60,461 nucleotides of DNA from contig JAAVDB010000042.1 in the NCBI GenBank assembly GCA_014802015.1, positions 1 to 60,461 on the forward strand, given 5' to 3'. The translations under genes and the position numbers were made by a program. This document shows positions 47,145 through 56,775 of this stretch, piece by piece. The notes under the pieces are model-generated. The model saw only the letters and a list, made by a program, of their open reading frames with translations, made no database searches and was not told where the DNA came from. The first letter of the stretch is position 1; each line of letters begins with the position of its first letter. This DNA comes from Bacteroides sp. (GTDB taxonomy: Bacteria; Bacteroidota; Bacteroidia; Bacteroidales; Muribaculaceae).

Positions 47145-48161
47145 ATGATTACCACTCGTCAAAACTTCGACCTTGCTCAGGTGACCACGTTTGCCATTCC
47201 GGCGAAGTGTAGTCGCTATATCGAGTATGATCAACCGGAAGATATACCTCTTATAATCTCAGAATTGCAGGATGTAGACCGGCTGTATCATATCGGAGGC
47301 GGGAGCAATCTCCTCTTCACCCATGATTATGACGGAGTCGTTGCTCATAGCGCGATCAAAGGGATTGACGTCGTTGATGAGACTACCGACGGTGTGACTG
47401 TACGTGTCGGGGCAGGTGTCGTGATGGACGACTTCATCAGCTGGGCCTGTGACCGTGGACTGTGGGGCGTGGAAAATCTGTCAGGCATCCCCGGCGAAGC
47501 AGGAGCATCGGCCGTACAGAATGTAGGTGCATACGGTGCCGAAGCTGCTGACACGATTGTTGAGGTCCACGCATACGACAGCCATAAGAATGAGTTCGTG
47601 ACATTCACAAACGAAGACTGCCACTACGGCTATCGTGATTCGATATTCAAGCGCTCCGATATTCGAGGACGTTACATAATCCACTCTGTTGTATATAGAC
47701 TGTCCTCAGTTCCCAAACCCAATATCTGCTATCCTGCTCTGAAAGATCAGTTCGACACGCCACCTGATGATCCGCATCTGATAAGACGGGCCGTGATCGC
47801 AATCCGTGACAGCAAACTGCCGGATCCGTCCAAAGTGCCGAGCGCTGGAAGTTTTTTCAAGAATCCCGTCATCAATGATGATCAGCTGGCAAAGATCATC
47901 AGCATCGAAGGTACGGATACATTCCCCCACTATCGGACAGACAACGGGTGGAAGATTCCGGCCGCATGGCTGATTGACAGATGCGGATGGAAAGGCCATC
48001 ACGATAACAATGCGGCTGTATGGCATCTGCAACCGCTGGTAATAACCAATCCCGGCCGCAAGGCATCTGCCGCAGATATATTAGACCTTGAGGATCGTAT
48101 CAAGCAATCTGTACGGGAACGCTACGGTGTGAATCTTGAACCCGAGGTGGAACACATCTGA
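47145..48161 (+). CDS. murB: UDP-N-acetylenolpyruvoylglucosamine reductase
   Basis: 338 residues of a type I MurB. FAD-binding segments are LYHIGGGSNLLFTHDYDG and LSGIPGEAGASAVQNVGAYGAE; catalytic regions are YGYRDSIFKR, PSAGSFFKNPV with the proton-donor Ser, and the C-terminal LEPEVEHI with its Glu. It reduces UDP-GlcNAc-enolpyruvate to UDP-MurNAc. A GTG at 47139 overlaps a promoter-like box; the ATG at 47145 (MITTRQNFDL) is preferred. MurA is encoded next, so both committed steps are adjacent. Confidence 0.95.
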   Translation: MITTRQNFDLAQVTTFAIPAKCSRYIEYDQPEDIPLIISELQDVDRLYHIGGGSNLLFTHDYDGVVAHSAIKGIDVVDETTDGVTVRVGAGVVMDDFISWACDRGLWGVENLSGIPGEAGASAVQNVGAYGAEAADTIVEVHAYDSHKNEFVTFTNEDCHYGYRDSIFKRSDIRGRYIIHSVVYRLSSVPKPNICYPALKDQFDTPPDDPHLIRRAVIAIRDSKLPDPSKVPSAGSFFKNPVINDDQLAKIISIEGTDTFPHYRTDNGWKIPAAWLIDRCGWKGHHDNNAAVWHLQPLVITNPGRKASAADILDLEDRIKQSVRERYGVNLEPEVEHI

Positions 48162-48221
48162 GCAGCCTGAAATATCAAAGAATAAATCGTTCACCAATAA
48201 AGTTATCAGTCAAATATCTAA

Positions 48222-49532
48222 ATGAGCAAATACATCATCGAAGGGGGACACCGCCTGTGTGGCAGCATCAAGCCCCAGGGAGCCAAAAACGAAGCACTGC
48301 AGGTAATCAGCGCAGTGCTCCTGACCTCCGAGCCTGTGATAATACATAACATACCCAATATCCTCGATGTCAAAAATCTCATTGATCTGCTTAGGGCAAT
48401 GAATGTCAAGGTCGAGAAAATTGGCGAACACAGTTATCGCTTTCAGGCCGATGATCTGGACGAAGAGTATATATCAAGTGCCGATTTCGTGGCTCGCTGT
48501 GCCGGGCTACGCGGTTCGGTCCTCGTAGTCGGACCGTTGCTCGCAAGATTGGGCCAAGCGTATTTCGCCAAGCCGGGTGGTGACAAGATCGGCCGACGCA
48601 AGGTTGATACACATATCTCCGGACTGTCCAAACTTGGTGCAATGATCGCATATAACGAGGAACGTCAAGCCTACTATCTTGTCACGGTCAACGGCCTGAA
48701 AGGCTGCTATATGTTGCTTGACGAGGCATCTGTAACCGGCACGGCCAACATAGTCATGGCCGCCGCACTTGCCGAAGGTGTTACCACCATCTATAATGCA
48801 GCCTGCGAGCCTTACATCCAGCAACTGTGCCGTATGCTCACAAGCATGGGAGTCAAAATCGAAGGCTTAGGTTCAAATCTCCTGACCATTACCGGCACCG
48901 AACGGCTGGGAGGAGCCGTACACACCATACTACCCGACATGATCGAAGTCGGAAGTTTTATAGGTATGGCCGCCCTGACACAGAGCGAACTTACCATCAA
49001 GGATGTCTCATACGACAATCTCGGCATTATCCCCGATGCATTCCGTCGTCTCGGCATCAATCTCGAACGTCGCGGCGATGATATATATATCCCCGCACAG
49101 GAAGTGTATGAGATCGAGAATAATCTTGACGGATCCATACCCACTATTGCCGACGCACCATGGCCCGGACTGACACCGGACCTTCTGTCGGTAATGCTTG
49201 TCACAGCCACCCAATGCCGGGGTTCAGTGCTGATACATCAGAAGATGTTCGAGAGCCGACTGTTTTTTGTCGACCGTCTTATCGACATGGGCGCACAGAT
49301 TATGCTCTGTGACCCGCATCGAGCCGTCGTCATTGGCCTTGATCACAAAGTGCCGTTGCGCGCCAATAACATGCACTCGCCCGACATCCGCGCCGGTATC
49401 GCCATGCTCATCGCTGCACTCAGCGCCAAAGGCATGTCTACGATAGACAATATCGACCAGATTGACCGCGGATATGAGGCTATCGATACACGTCTCGCTT
49501 CAGCCGGAGCATGCATTTCCCGACGTGAATGA
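48222..49532 (+). CDS. murA: UDP-N-acetylglucosamine 1-carboxyvinyltransferase with Asp at the fosfomycin site
   Basis: 436 residues of the EPSP-synthase fold. IKPQGAKNEALQVISAVLLT contains the Lys-Asn pair, and ASVTGTANIVMAA, PDMIEVGSFIGMAAL and PDIRAGIAMLIAAL are typical. It transfers enolpyruvate from PEP to UDP-GlcNAc. The loop that normally reads GGCxIG here reads PGGDKIGRRKVD: residue 121 is Asp (codon 48582-48584) instead of the Cys alkylated by fosfomycin. Asp at this site is known to preserve activity and give fosfomycin resistance. Confidence 0.96.
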   Translation: MSKYIIEGGHRLCGSIKPQGAKNEALQVISAVLLTSEPVIIHNIPNILDVKNLIDLLRAMNVKVEKIGEHSYRFQADDLDEEYISSADFVARCAGLRGSVLVVGPLLARLGQAYFAKPGGDKIGRRKVDTHISGLSKLGAMIAYNEERQAYYLVTVNGLKGCYMLLDEASVTGTANIVMAAALAEGVTTIYNAACEPYIQQLCRMLTSMGVKIEGLGSNLLTITGTERLGGAVHTILPDMIEVGSFIGMAALTQSELTIKDVSYDNLGIIPDAFRRLGINLERRGDDIYIPAQEVYEIENNLDGSIPTIADAPWPGLTPDLLSVMLVTATQCRGSVLIHQKMFESRLFFVDRLIDMGAQIMLCDPHRAVVIGLDHKVPLRANNMHSPDIRAGIAMLIAALSAKGMSTIDNIDQIDRGYEAIDTRLASAGACISRRE

Positions 49533-49565
49533 TTTTGATTCAACCCAGACTTCACCATTCCTTTA

Positions 49566-51767
49566 ATGGAAGAGAATAATATACAATCCAACGATCTTCG
49601 TCAGCTTGTCAGACGCCTGAGCAACGATGCCGCCACCGTAAGCGAACCGACTGACTATGCGACTCTGCGTCGTGTATACAAAGAGGCTGTAGAAGCAGGT
49701 TATGCACCGGCGCACACTCACGGCATTGATCCGACGACCCGTGCGATAGAGACGTGTATAGCGTTATGCGAGATGGTATCCCCCGACCGCAACATGATTA
49801 TTGCGACTATGGTCTATAATCTATGTGCAGCCGGTGTCCTTGACATCGAACGAGTCGGACAACTATGGGATGCCGATGTGGCACGTCTGGTCAATGGACT
49901 CATGAAGGTGTCGACCCTTTACGGCAAACAGACCGTTGTCAAGACCGATAACTTCCGTCGGCTGCTCATGGCTCTTGCCGATGACATCAGGGTTATAATC
50001 ATAATGATCGTTGACCGACTGGTGCTCATGCGGGCCATCAACCATCATCCTGACGAAAAGTTTGTCATTGACACTGCATTCGAGGCCAACTACCTGTATG
50101 CACCACTCGCACACCGTCTCGGTCTGTACAAAATCAAGAGCGAACTCGAAGATATGTCGCTCAAATACACCGCACGTGAGACGTACACTAAAATCGCCCG
50201 CGAGCTTAACGAGACCAAGACTGCCCGTGACGCATACATAGCATCCTTTATCGCGCCGGTCAAGGAGAAGCTTGACAAAACCGGGTTGAAATATGAGATA
50301 AAGGGTCGTACAAAAAGTATTTTTTCCATCTGGAACAAACTGCGCAAACAGCAGGTAGAACTGTCCGGAATATATGATCTTTTCGCCATACGCATAATTC
50401 TTGACGTGCCCCTTGAGGATGAGAAGGCCGAATGCTGGAGAGTATTCTCCATCATAACTGACATGTACACCCCCAACCCCAAACGCCTCAAGGACTGGCT
50501 GTCGATACCGAAAGGTAACGGTTACGAATCGCTGCACACCACAGTGATGGGTCCTGACAATAAATGGGTGGAAGTACAGATACGCACCCGAAGAATGGAT
50601 CTTGTGGCCGAGAAAGGACTCGCAGCCCACTGGAAATACAAAGGCATAAAGAGTGAAGGACAGTTGGACTCATGGATGAATAATGTCCGCGACATTCTTG
50701 AGACAGCAGACGGTCCTCTTGAACTCATGAAGAATTTCAAGATGGATCTTTATGACAAAGAAGTATTCGTCTTCACTCCGATGGGCGACCTGTACCGTCT
50801 GCCTATGGGCGCATCAGTCCTTGACTTTGCGTTTGCGATCCATTCCAAACTCGGATGCTCGTGCACCGGAGGCAAAGTCAACGGACGCAATCGCAAACTC
50901 AACCATAAACTATCGTCAGGAGACACTGTCGAGATCCTCACCTCTCCCTCTCAGCAGCCTAAACTCGACTGGCTGAACTTTGTAGTCACGAACAAGGCCC
51001 GCAATAAGATAAAGCAGACCATTAACGAACGGGCCAACCGCTCATCCGAATACGGTCGCGAATTGTTGCAACGCAGATGCAAGAACCGCAAGATTGATCT
51101 TGACGAAGGTACGCTCATGCGCACCATCAAAAAGATGGGTTATCGCACCGTGACCGACTTTTACAAAGCTATTGCTGAGGAAAACATTGATGTCAACGAT
51201 ATCATAACCACCTACGAGCTCATTGAATCAGCTGACAACCGCGCCGAGATCGAACGCCGTAGCGCCGAAGAGTTCGAGCTTATGGATCCCAACGAGCGCA
51301 TTTCGGAATCATCAGCTGACGACATACTTGTGATCGGTGACAATATCAAAGGGGTCAATTACAAGTTGTCAAAATGCTGTAATCCCATCTATGGAGACGA
51401 CGTATTCGGATTCGTCTCAGCCGAAGGAGTCATCAAGATCCACCGTAATGACTGCCCCAACGCCCGGCACATTCGCGAACGCTATCCCTACCGCGTCATC
51501 CGCACAAGGTGGTCAGGCAAAGCCGGCAACCAGTTTGCCGCGACCGTACGTATCGTAGGCATCGATGATATAAGCATTGTCACCAACATATCATCAATAA
51601 TAAACAAAGAGAAAGACGTAGCCCTTCGCAACATCTCCATCGAGTCACACGACGGAATGTTCTCGGGATTTCTCGTACTCGGCATTACGGACACAGCCGC
51701 ACTTGATAATATCATCAAAAAGATCAAAACAGTCAAAGGTATTAAAGATGTTCAACGCAGCAACTAA
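49566..51767 (+). CDS. RelA/SpoT (p)ppGpp synthetase with a degenerate HD domain
   Basis: 733 residues. The N-terminal hydrolase domain has lost key residues: the HD pair is Tyr84-Asn85 (IATMVYNLCAAG) and the later ADRLHNMRT reads VDRLVLMRA. The synthetase domain is intact (GRTKSIFSIWNKLR, GIYDLFAIRIIL, GYESLHTTVMGP) and has RLKD (307-310), the RXKD motif usual in bifunctional Rel. TGS (VFVFTPMGDLYRLP), zinc-finger-like (LSKCCNPIYGDDVFG) and ACT domains follow. It should make but not degrade (p)ppGpp. It is in a unit with murA. Confidence 0.93.
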   Translation: MEENNIQSNDLRQLVRRLSNDAATVSEPTDYATLRRVYKEAVEAGYAPAHTHGIDPTTRAIETCIALCEMVSPDRNMIIATMVYNLCAAGVLDIERVGQLWDADVARLVNGLMKVSTLYGKQTVVKTDNFRRLLMALADDIRVIIIMIVDRLVLMRAINHHPDEKFVIDTAFEANYLYAPLAHRLGLYKIKSELEDMSLKYTARETYTKIARELNETKTARDAYIASFIAPVKEKLDKTGLKYEIKGRTKSIFSIWNKLRKQQVELSGIYDLFAIRIILDVPLEDEKAECWRVFSIITDMYTPNPKRLKDWLSIPKGNGYESLHTTVMGPDNKWVEVQIRTRRMDLVAEKGLAAHWKYKGIKSEGQLDSWMNNVRDILETADGPLELMKNFKMDLYDKEVFVFTPMGDLYRLPMGASVLDFAFAIHSKLGCSCTGGKVNGRNRKLNHKLSSGDTVEILTSPSQQPKLDWLNFVVTNKARNKIKQTINERANRSSEYGRELLQRRCKNRKIDLDEGTLMRTIKKMGYRTVTDFYKAIAEENIDVNDIITTYELIESADNRAEIERRSAEEFELMDPNERISESSADDILVIGDNIKGVNYKLSKCCNPIYGDDVFGFVSAEGVIKIHRNDCPNARHIRERYPYRVIRTRWSGKAGNQFAATVRIVGIDDISIVTNISSIINKEKDVALRNISIESHDGMFSGFLVLGITDTAALDNIIKKIKTVKGIKDVQRSN

Positions 51768-52605
51768 ATCACGACTCAATATACTTCTCGCCTCAATCGC
51801 ATCGCTCGGTCTCTACACCTCATGTGCGGGTTCCGGTGACAAAGCCAAGGCTCAAGCCCTGCTCGATGAAGCTACCGCAGCATTCGACGCCGGAAATTAT
51901 GCAGGATCACTCACACTCACCGACTCCATCAAGGCGGCCTATCCTGCCGAAATAGAGGTAAGGCGCGAGGCACTGCATCTTGCCACCCGGGCGACGGAAG
52001 GCCTCACCGTACAGCGTCTGCAATCAGCCGACTCACTCGTAGCTGTTCTCGGTGTAAGAGGCGACTCCCTGCAGCGACTTGTAAAATTCGTGAATAACCC
52101 CATTGAAGGATATTATGTCGGTATCAACTCTCCGTCAGGTGGCATCGTAGGATCAAACGGTATTCAGGCTCGCATCAGCCCCGATGGAGATTTCTATATA
52201 ATCTCATCGCTCAAGGCCCGACAGGTCAAAAGCACATCCGTGACCGTAAGTTGTGACGGGGCAAGTGCATCGACATCGGTTGTTGAGCATGACGGCGAGC
52301 GTAATGATCGCTCGATGGGAGCCGAAGTCATAACATTCATGGGCGTGGAATGCGACTCATTAGGACGATTCATCGAACAGCACCGCGGAATGCCGATGAC
52401 ACTTACATTCAACGGAGCATCTACCTACTCGATGCCATTGCCCGAAGCACAGGCCTCCGAGATCGCCACTCTTTACGACTATGCCACGACTCTGCGTCGA
52501 GCCAAAGTCGCATCAATTGAGAAGGAAAAACTCACCCGCGCTCTCGACATCGCCCGCATGCAGGCCGCTAAAACTTATGTAGAGAAATCCGACAATGAAG
52601 AGTGA
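51748..52605 (+). CDS. Predicted lipoprotein, function unknown
   Basis: 285 residues. The chosen ATG at 51748 gives MFNAATKSRLNILLASIASLGLYTSC, a signal peptide with a YTSC lipobox-like end. An alpha-helical start with a repeat-like ALLDEATAAFDAGNYAGSL precedes a beta-rich middle and a helical tail (LTRALDIARMQAAKTYVE). It starts inside the rel 3' end (20-bp overlap) and overlaps yihY by 11 bp. No family was recognised. Confidence 0.7.
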   Translation: MFNAATKSRLNILLASIASLGLYTSCAGSGDKAKAQALLDEATAAFDAGNYAGSLTLTDSIKAAYPAEIEVRREALHLATRATEGLTVQRLQSADSLVAVLGVRGDSLQRLVKFVNNPIEGYYVGINSPSGGIVGSNGIQARISPDGDFYIISSLKARQVKSTSVTVSCDGASASTSVVEHDGERNDRSMGAEVITFMGVECDSLGRFIEQHRGMPMTLTFNGASTYSMPLPEAQASEIATLYDYATTLRRAKVASIEKEKLTRALDIARMQAAKTYVEKSDNEE

Positions 52606-53956
52606 CGGACAGAAACAGGGACGCATCTCACGCCTATATGACCGTGCGAGTAAAAAGGCCATGGATTTGTGGTCATACTGTTCGGAAGGCGTATGGGAGG
52701 ACCATCGTGACTCACTGAAGGTCAAACTCATCAAGACGGCCAATCTGACCGTCAGGACTTTTATGAGTTCCGATCTGCAGAGCAAAGCGTGTGCGATGAC
52801 CTACCGCACTATGCTTGCCGTTGTCCCTGCTCTCGCACTCGTCTTTGCTATCGGACGTGGATTCGGATTCCAGAACCTCCTGCAAAACCAACTGTACAAT
52901 TATCTGCCGTCCCAGCGCAAAGCTCTTGAGATGGCATTTTCATTCGTCGATTCATGCCTCGCACAGGCATCCGAGGGCATATTTGTCGGTGTCGGCATCG
53001 TATTCCTGCTATGGACAATCCTATCACTGCTTGACAGTGTCGAAGAGACGTTCAATCAAGTGTGGGGCGTAACGGTCGACCGCTCATTTTTCCGCAAAGT
53101 CACCGACTATCTTGCCATCTGCATCATTCTTCCCATCCTTATGATATGTTCGGGAGGATTACAGATATTCATGTCGACAGCCATACAGAAACTTCTGCCT
53201 TTCGACTTTCTGTCACCGGTGCTCGAAGCAATGCTTGATTTGGCAAGCTACGTCCTTGCTTGGCTTTTCTTTGTCGGGGCGTATATGCTCATACCTAACG
53301 CGAAGGTCAGGCTCAGCAGCGCCTTACCTGCAGGAATACTTGCCGGCACAGCATTCCAGATCCTACAGTGGCTCTTTGTCTCAGGACAGTTATATGTAGC
53401 GAAATACAACGCCATCTACGGCTCATTTTCATTCCTGCCGTTAATGTTGATATGGATGCAGCTGTCATGGCTCATCACGCTTGCCGGAGCCCTTGTGTGC
53501 AGTTCCGCTCAGAATATTTCGATGTTCACCTACCGCCGCCAGACGCAAAACATATCTGACAATTATCGTCTCAAAGTGACTCTTGCCGTACTTTCAGTCA
53601 TCATAAAACGATTTGAGTCGGCCGGTAAACCAATTACTCCACATGAGACGGCAGACACATACGGTATTCCCTCTCCGCTGGTATCAGCCATATTTACCAG
53701 GCTTATGGCATGTGGGCTGATCGTACGAGTAGTCCCTGACGGCACAGCCGAGATGTCCGATAATCTCCCGGTCCAACCTGCCATGAGCATCAACCACTAT
53801 ACCATAACATTCGTTATCGAACGACTGAGAAACCATGGCGACACCGACTTCATTCCGGACTTCAGCTCACAGTTTCCGGGGGTCATAGCGATATGCGATG
53901 ACATCGACAGCAGACTCACCACTATGGACGGACATAAACTGCTGACTGAACTTTGA
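52595..53956 (+). CDS. YihY/BrkB family inner-membrane protein
   Basis: 453 residues. About six spans are found between residues 60 and 310, with [45 protein letters not shown] and [25 protein letters not shown] as family marks. A C-terminal cytoplasmic winged-helix-like part (about 330-453) follows. Once called RNase BN, the family has no secure function. Confidence 0.88.
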   Translation: MKSDGQKQGRISRLYDRASKKAMDLWSYCSEGVWEDHRDSLKVKLIKTANLTVRTFMSSDLQSKACAMTYRTMLAVVPALALVFAIGRGFGFQNLLQNQLYNYLPSQRKALEMAFSFVDSCLAQASEGIFVGVGIVFLLWTILSLLDSVEETFNQVWGVTVDRSFFRKVTDYLAICIILPILMICSGGLQIFMSTAIQKLLPFDFLSPVLEAMLDLASYVLAWLFFVGAYMLIPNAKVRLSSALPAGILAGTAFQILQWLFVSGQLYVAKYNAIYGSFSFLPLMLIWMQLSWLITLAGALVCSSAQNISMFTYRRQTQNISDNYRLKVTLAVLSVIIKRFESAGKPITPHETADTYGIPSPLVSAIFTRLMACGLIVRVVPDGTAEMSDNLPVQPAMSINHYTITFVIERLRNHGDTDFIPDFSSQFPGVIAICDDIDSRLTTMDGHKLLTEL

Positions 53957-53997
53957 AACAGTACCCTCAAAATATCAATGTTAAACATTTAATCAAA

Positions 53998-54372
53998 ATG
54001 AAAGAAGTAATTTCCACCACAGCTGCTCCCGCAGCAATCGGCCCCTACAGCCAGGCTATCAAATGCGGTTCTCTCCTGTTCTGCTCAGGTCAGATCCCCG
54101 TCAATCCCGCTACCGGCGAAGTTCCCGAAGGCATCGTAGCTCAGACCGAACAGTCTCTCGCCAACGTCAAAGCCCTTCTCGCAGCTGCCGGCACAAGCAT
54201 AGATCGCGTTGTGAAGACTACAGTATTCCTTGCTGATATGAGCCTTTTCGGCCCGATGAACGAAGTGTATGCACGCACATTTGCCGAGCCATTTCCCGCA
54301 CGTTCAGCCGTAGCCGTACGTGAGCTTCCCAAGCAGGTACTCGTCGAGATTGAGGTTATCGCAGAAGTATAA
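53998..54372 (+). CDS. ridA: RidA family enamine/imine deaminase
   Basis: 124 residues. [50 protein letters not shown] and [18 protein letters not shown] are all family segments, including the conserved Arg. It removes reactive 2-aminoacrylate. The upstream ATG at 53953 would add 15 residues and overlap yihY; the ATG at 53998 matches the family start. Confidence 0.95.
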   Translation: MKEVISTTAAPAAIGPYSQAIKCGSLLFCSGQIPVNPATGEVPEGIVAQTEQSLANVKALLAAAGTSIDRVVKTTVFLADMSLFGPMNEVYARTFAEPFPARSAVAVRELPKQVLVEIEVIAEV

Positions 54373-54425
54373 TCTGTCAACTTCAATCAAAGGCTATTTG
54401 TCAATAGTCTCCCTTACCAAATAAG

Positions 54426-54467
54426 TTGTCCCCGATGCGTTAATTAAAATTTTCGCACCGGGGGCAA
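54426..54467. terminator. Terminator between ridA and the GH140-like gene
   Basis: TTGTCCCCG-TGCG (54426-54439) pairs with CGCA-CGGGGGCAA (54454-54467), with TCTTTT after it. The two flanking genes converge. Confidence 0.65.
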
Positions 54468-54496
54468 TCTTTTACCAATATCTTTATCTATTCGAG

Positions 54497-55942
54497 TTAT
54501 TCGGTCAGGTCGCGCGTATCAAGAGCGGGGACCGATTTCAACGACGTAGTCTGCGGAGTTAAATATCCGGCCGAAGAGTCGGTCACTATCAATACTCCGT
54601 CCGCATCTCCCTCGGGAGTATAGCGTATATCCTTACCCGCCTCACCTATATAGCTGATGTCACCTGTGGAGGCATCCATCCACCATGCGTTGTGTTTACG
54701 CCCGGTGATTTTGCTCAGGTCTATATCCATCGGCCGGCCGGTATGATTATACACCATAACATAATCGTTGCCACGAGTCGCGATCAGACGCTCGTAGCGC
54801 TCGCCGTTGTCACGGATCACGGACTGATCCGGCACACGCTCAAAATACGGGAACGCGAGCATCAGCCTCTTCAGATGTTGCATCTGATTGAATCCCTCGT
54901 CATCGAGAGCCTTATACCAAGGCTTGGTCACACCGTCTGCAAAATAGGCTCCGGGCACCCCGGGGCGAACAAATTGCATTATGGAATTATGCCCGTACGT
55001 GTGTCCGCACGAACCTCCGAACACCGACCAGTAAGCATACCTTCTGACATCTTTGGGCGACCATCGCGGCTCATCAGCGCCATGCAGTCCCTGAGGTATA
55101 TCCTCATAGCTCGGCTCTCCGTCCAGCACAGGACGCACGGGATCATACACTCTTGTCGAGTCAACGTACATCCACGAATCCTCCTCGGTTCCCTCCTGTA
55201 TGGGATAATCCTTATTACCCATACGTTGATTATATCTTCGGTGTCCGCTCTGGAACATGTGAAAATCGAGCCATTCCCTATCGGCAAACCATTGAGCCGA
55301 CGTATGTCGTCCACGAGGATGATAGGTCATAACGTGATTCTTGTCTATACTGCGGATAGTTCGTGCGAGTGAATCCCACACCTCAGGATGGATGTTTCCC
55401 TGCACGTCACCACCCATTATCCACACTATGTTGGGACGATCCTTATATCTGTTGGCGAGAAAAGTACCGTAGGCCACCGCCTGCTCTTCGTCCATCATTC
55501 CGGCCTTGACCATTCCGCCCCAGATACACACCATTCCTATATAGATACCATTTCTTTCAGCAATATCGATTATATAGTCAAGGTGATCCCAATAGCCATA
55601 CTCTCCATGACGATCTATATTGGAGAAATCAAATCCGTCAGGCATCGACATCTTTCCGTAGGCATTAAAGGCCGGTATACCGTTGATAACTTGTATCTGA
55701 ACGACATTATATCCCGCCTCTCCACATCTTTTTAGATAATAAGCTGCCTCGTCTCGATCAAGACGTTCCGGTAAAAGCCAGCCCGTATCTCCGAGCCAGA
55801 AGAATGGAGTGCCGTCTTTGTGACACAAATAAGGTGAATTTTCAGCCTGTTTCAGGCCTCCGTGCGACCAGGGCTTCTCTGCAGCACAGAGACTACCGCC
55901 TGACAATACTGCGCATAATAACGCTGTTACAAGTTTTTTCAT
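54497..55942 (-). CDS. Secreted GH140-like (DUF4038) glycoside hydrolase
   Basis: 481 residues. A signal peptide (MKKLVTALLCAVLSGGSLCAA) precedes a TIM-barrel domain of the DUF4038/GH140 type: PFFWLGDTGWLLPERLDRDEA, VQIQVINGIPAFN, VWIMGGDVQGN (candidate acidic residue) and RPVLDGEPSYED (candidate glutamate). A small beta domain (about 395-481) closes it. Characterised GH140 enzymes are apiosidases acting on rhamnogalacturonan II. No susCD pair is nearby, so the substrate is open. Confidence 0.88.
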   Translation of the reverse strand: MKKLVTALLCAVLSGGSLCAAEKPWSHGGLKQAENSPYLCHKDGTPFFWLGDTGWLLPERLDRDEAAYYLKRCGEAGYNVVQIQVINGIPAFNAYGKMSMPDGFDFSNIDRHGEYGYWDHLDYIIDIAERNGIYIGMVCIWGGMVKAGMMDEEQAVAYGTFLANRYKDRPNIVWIMGGDVQGNIHPEVWDSLARTIRSIDKNHVMTYHPRGRHTSAQWFADREWLDFHMFQSGHRRYNQRMGNKDYPIQEGTEEDSWMYVDSTRVYDPVRPVLDGEPSYEDIPQGLHGADEPRWSPKDVRRYAYWSVFGGSCGHTYGHNSIMQFVRPGVPGAYFADGVTKPWYKALDDEGFNQMQHLKRLMLAFPYFERVPDQSVIRDNGERYERLIATRGNDYVMVYNHTGRPMDIDLSKITGRKHNAWWMDASTGDISYIGEAGKDIRYTPEGDADGVLIVTDSSAGYLTPQTTSLKSVPALDTRDLTE

Positions 55943-55963
55943 GGCAATTGTTATTTACTCTGC

Positions 55964-55971
55964 AAAGATAA
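55964..55971 (-). promoter_or_regulatory. Probable -7 element of the GH140-like gene
   Basis: TATCTTTG on the minus strand, 21 bp before the ATG. No consensus -33 box is found. Confidence 0.4.
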
Positions 55972-56637
55972 TAATTATCCTCCAATACTACTGATGATAT
56001 TCGATAGGAAAAGTATGCAATTGCATTAAGAGCCGGTTCAAATCTTTGTAAAATATTGAAGAGTAGAGAAATCTTTTTTTACATTTCTATTGTTATAATA
56101 ACAAAAGTTCATAGAAATATCGGTTTTCATTTTTGAATTTAAAATTACATATTGCTATTGTGATTTTACGATTTAAAATTTAGAAAATCAAAAGAGGGAT
56201 TGTATTTGCAAATAGAAATAACCAAAATGTAAATCTAAATTTCAATTCGGCAACTCACTACTATTGTAAATAACTCAATTTTGAGAGGTTTGATATTATG
56301 AATTTGCATCGCACCCCTATTGCCCGAGAATTGCAAATAGCCTAAATTTCAAATATCAACTCGTTCACATTTCTAAATTCGGTGCAAAATCAACTCATTT
56401 ACACTAATTAACAATTATCACAACACGTTGATTTACATGTTAGTAAAAATTATATCCGCAGCACAGCTTTAAATATAAGACCTCTATCCCGAGATTCACC
56501 ACTCACACAGCTATCCACGCGGCTACATATCCATATATCACCAATTTATATATGTCATATTACAGCGCAACTTTAACAAGGTATTTACACCCCACCACCC
56601 ATCAGTATACATAATCAAATAAGTATCGACCATCTTG

Positions 56638-56679
56638 TTTACAAACACAACCCATTCAACAAATTTACAAATACAATCC
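56638..56679 (+). repeat. Direct repeat TTTACAAAyACAAyCC upstream of the HTH gene
   Basis: Two 16-bp copies (56638-56653 and 56664-56679) differ at two positions and are spaced 26 bp. They lie just upstream of the HTH promoter and may be operator sites. Confidence 0.5.
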
Positions 56680-56705
56680 GCAAACTGCGATTTATAAAAA
56701 TAAAT

Positions 56706-56736
56706 TTTGCTATTTCAAAAATAATAATTACATTTG
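56706..56736 (+). promoter_or_regulatory. Promoter of the HTH regulator gene
   Basis: TTTG (56706-56709), 19-nt spacer, TACATTTG (56729-56736), full consensus. The leader is about 33 nt. Confidence 0.7.
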
Positions 56737-56775
56737 CATACCGATTAGTAAGCTAAATTTTATCAAGTTTGCAAT

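Larger units (their letters stand above)
55943..56775. other. 833-bp AT-rich intergenic region
   Basis: No gene of any length convinces. It contains a minus-strand -7 box for the GH140-like gene (55964-55971), repeated words TTGCAAATAG (56205-56214 and 56331-56340) and CTAAATTTCAA, a 26-bp-spaced direct repeat (56638-56679), and the promoter of the HTH gene. The length and composition differ from other gaps in the window. Confidence 0.55.

Noticed and set aside
49863-50630. 255-residue minus-strand ORF
   Set aside because: It is a shadow of the rel gene, whose motifs are clear.
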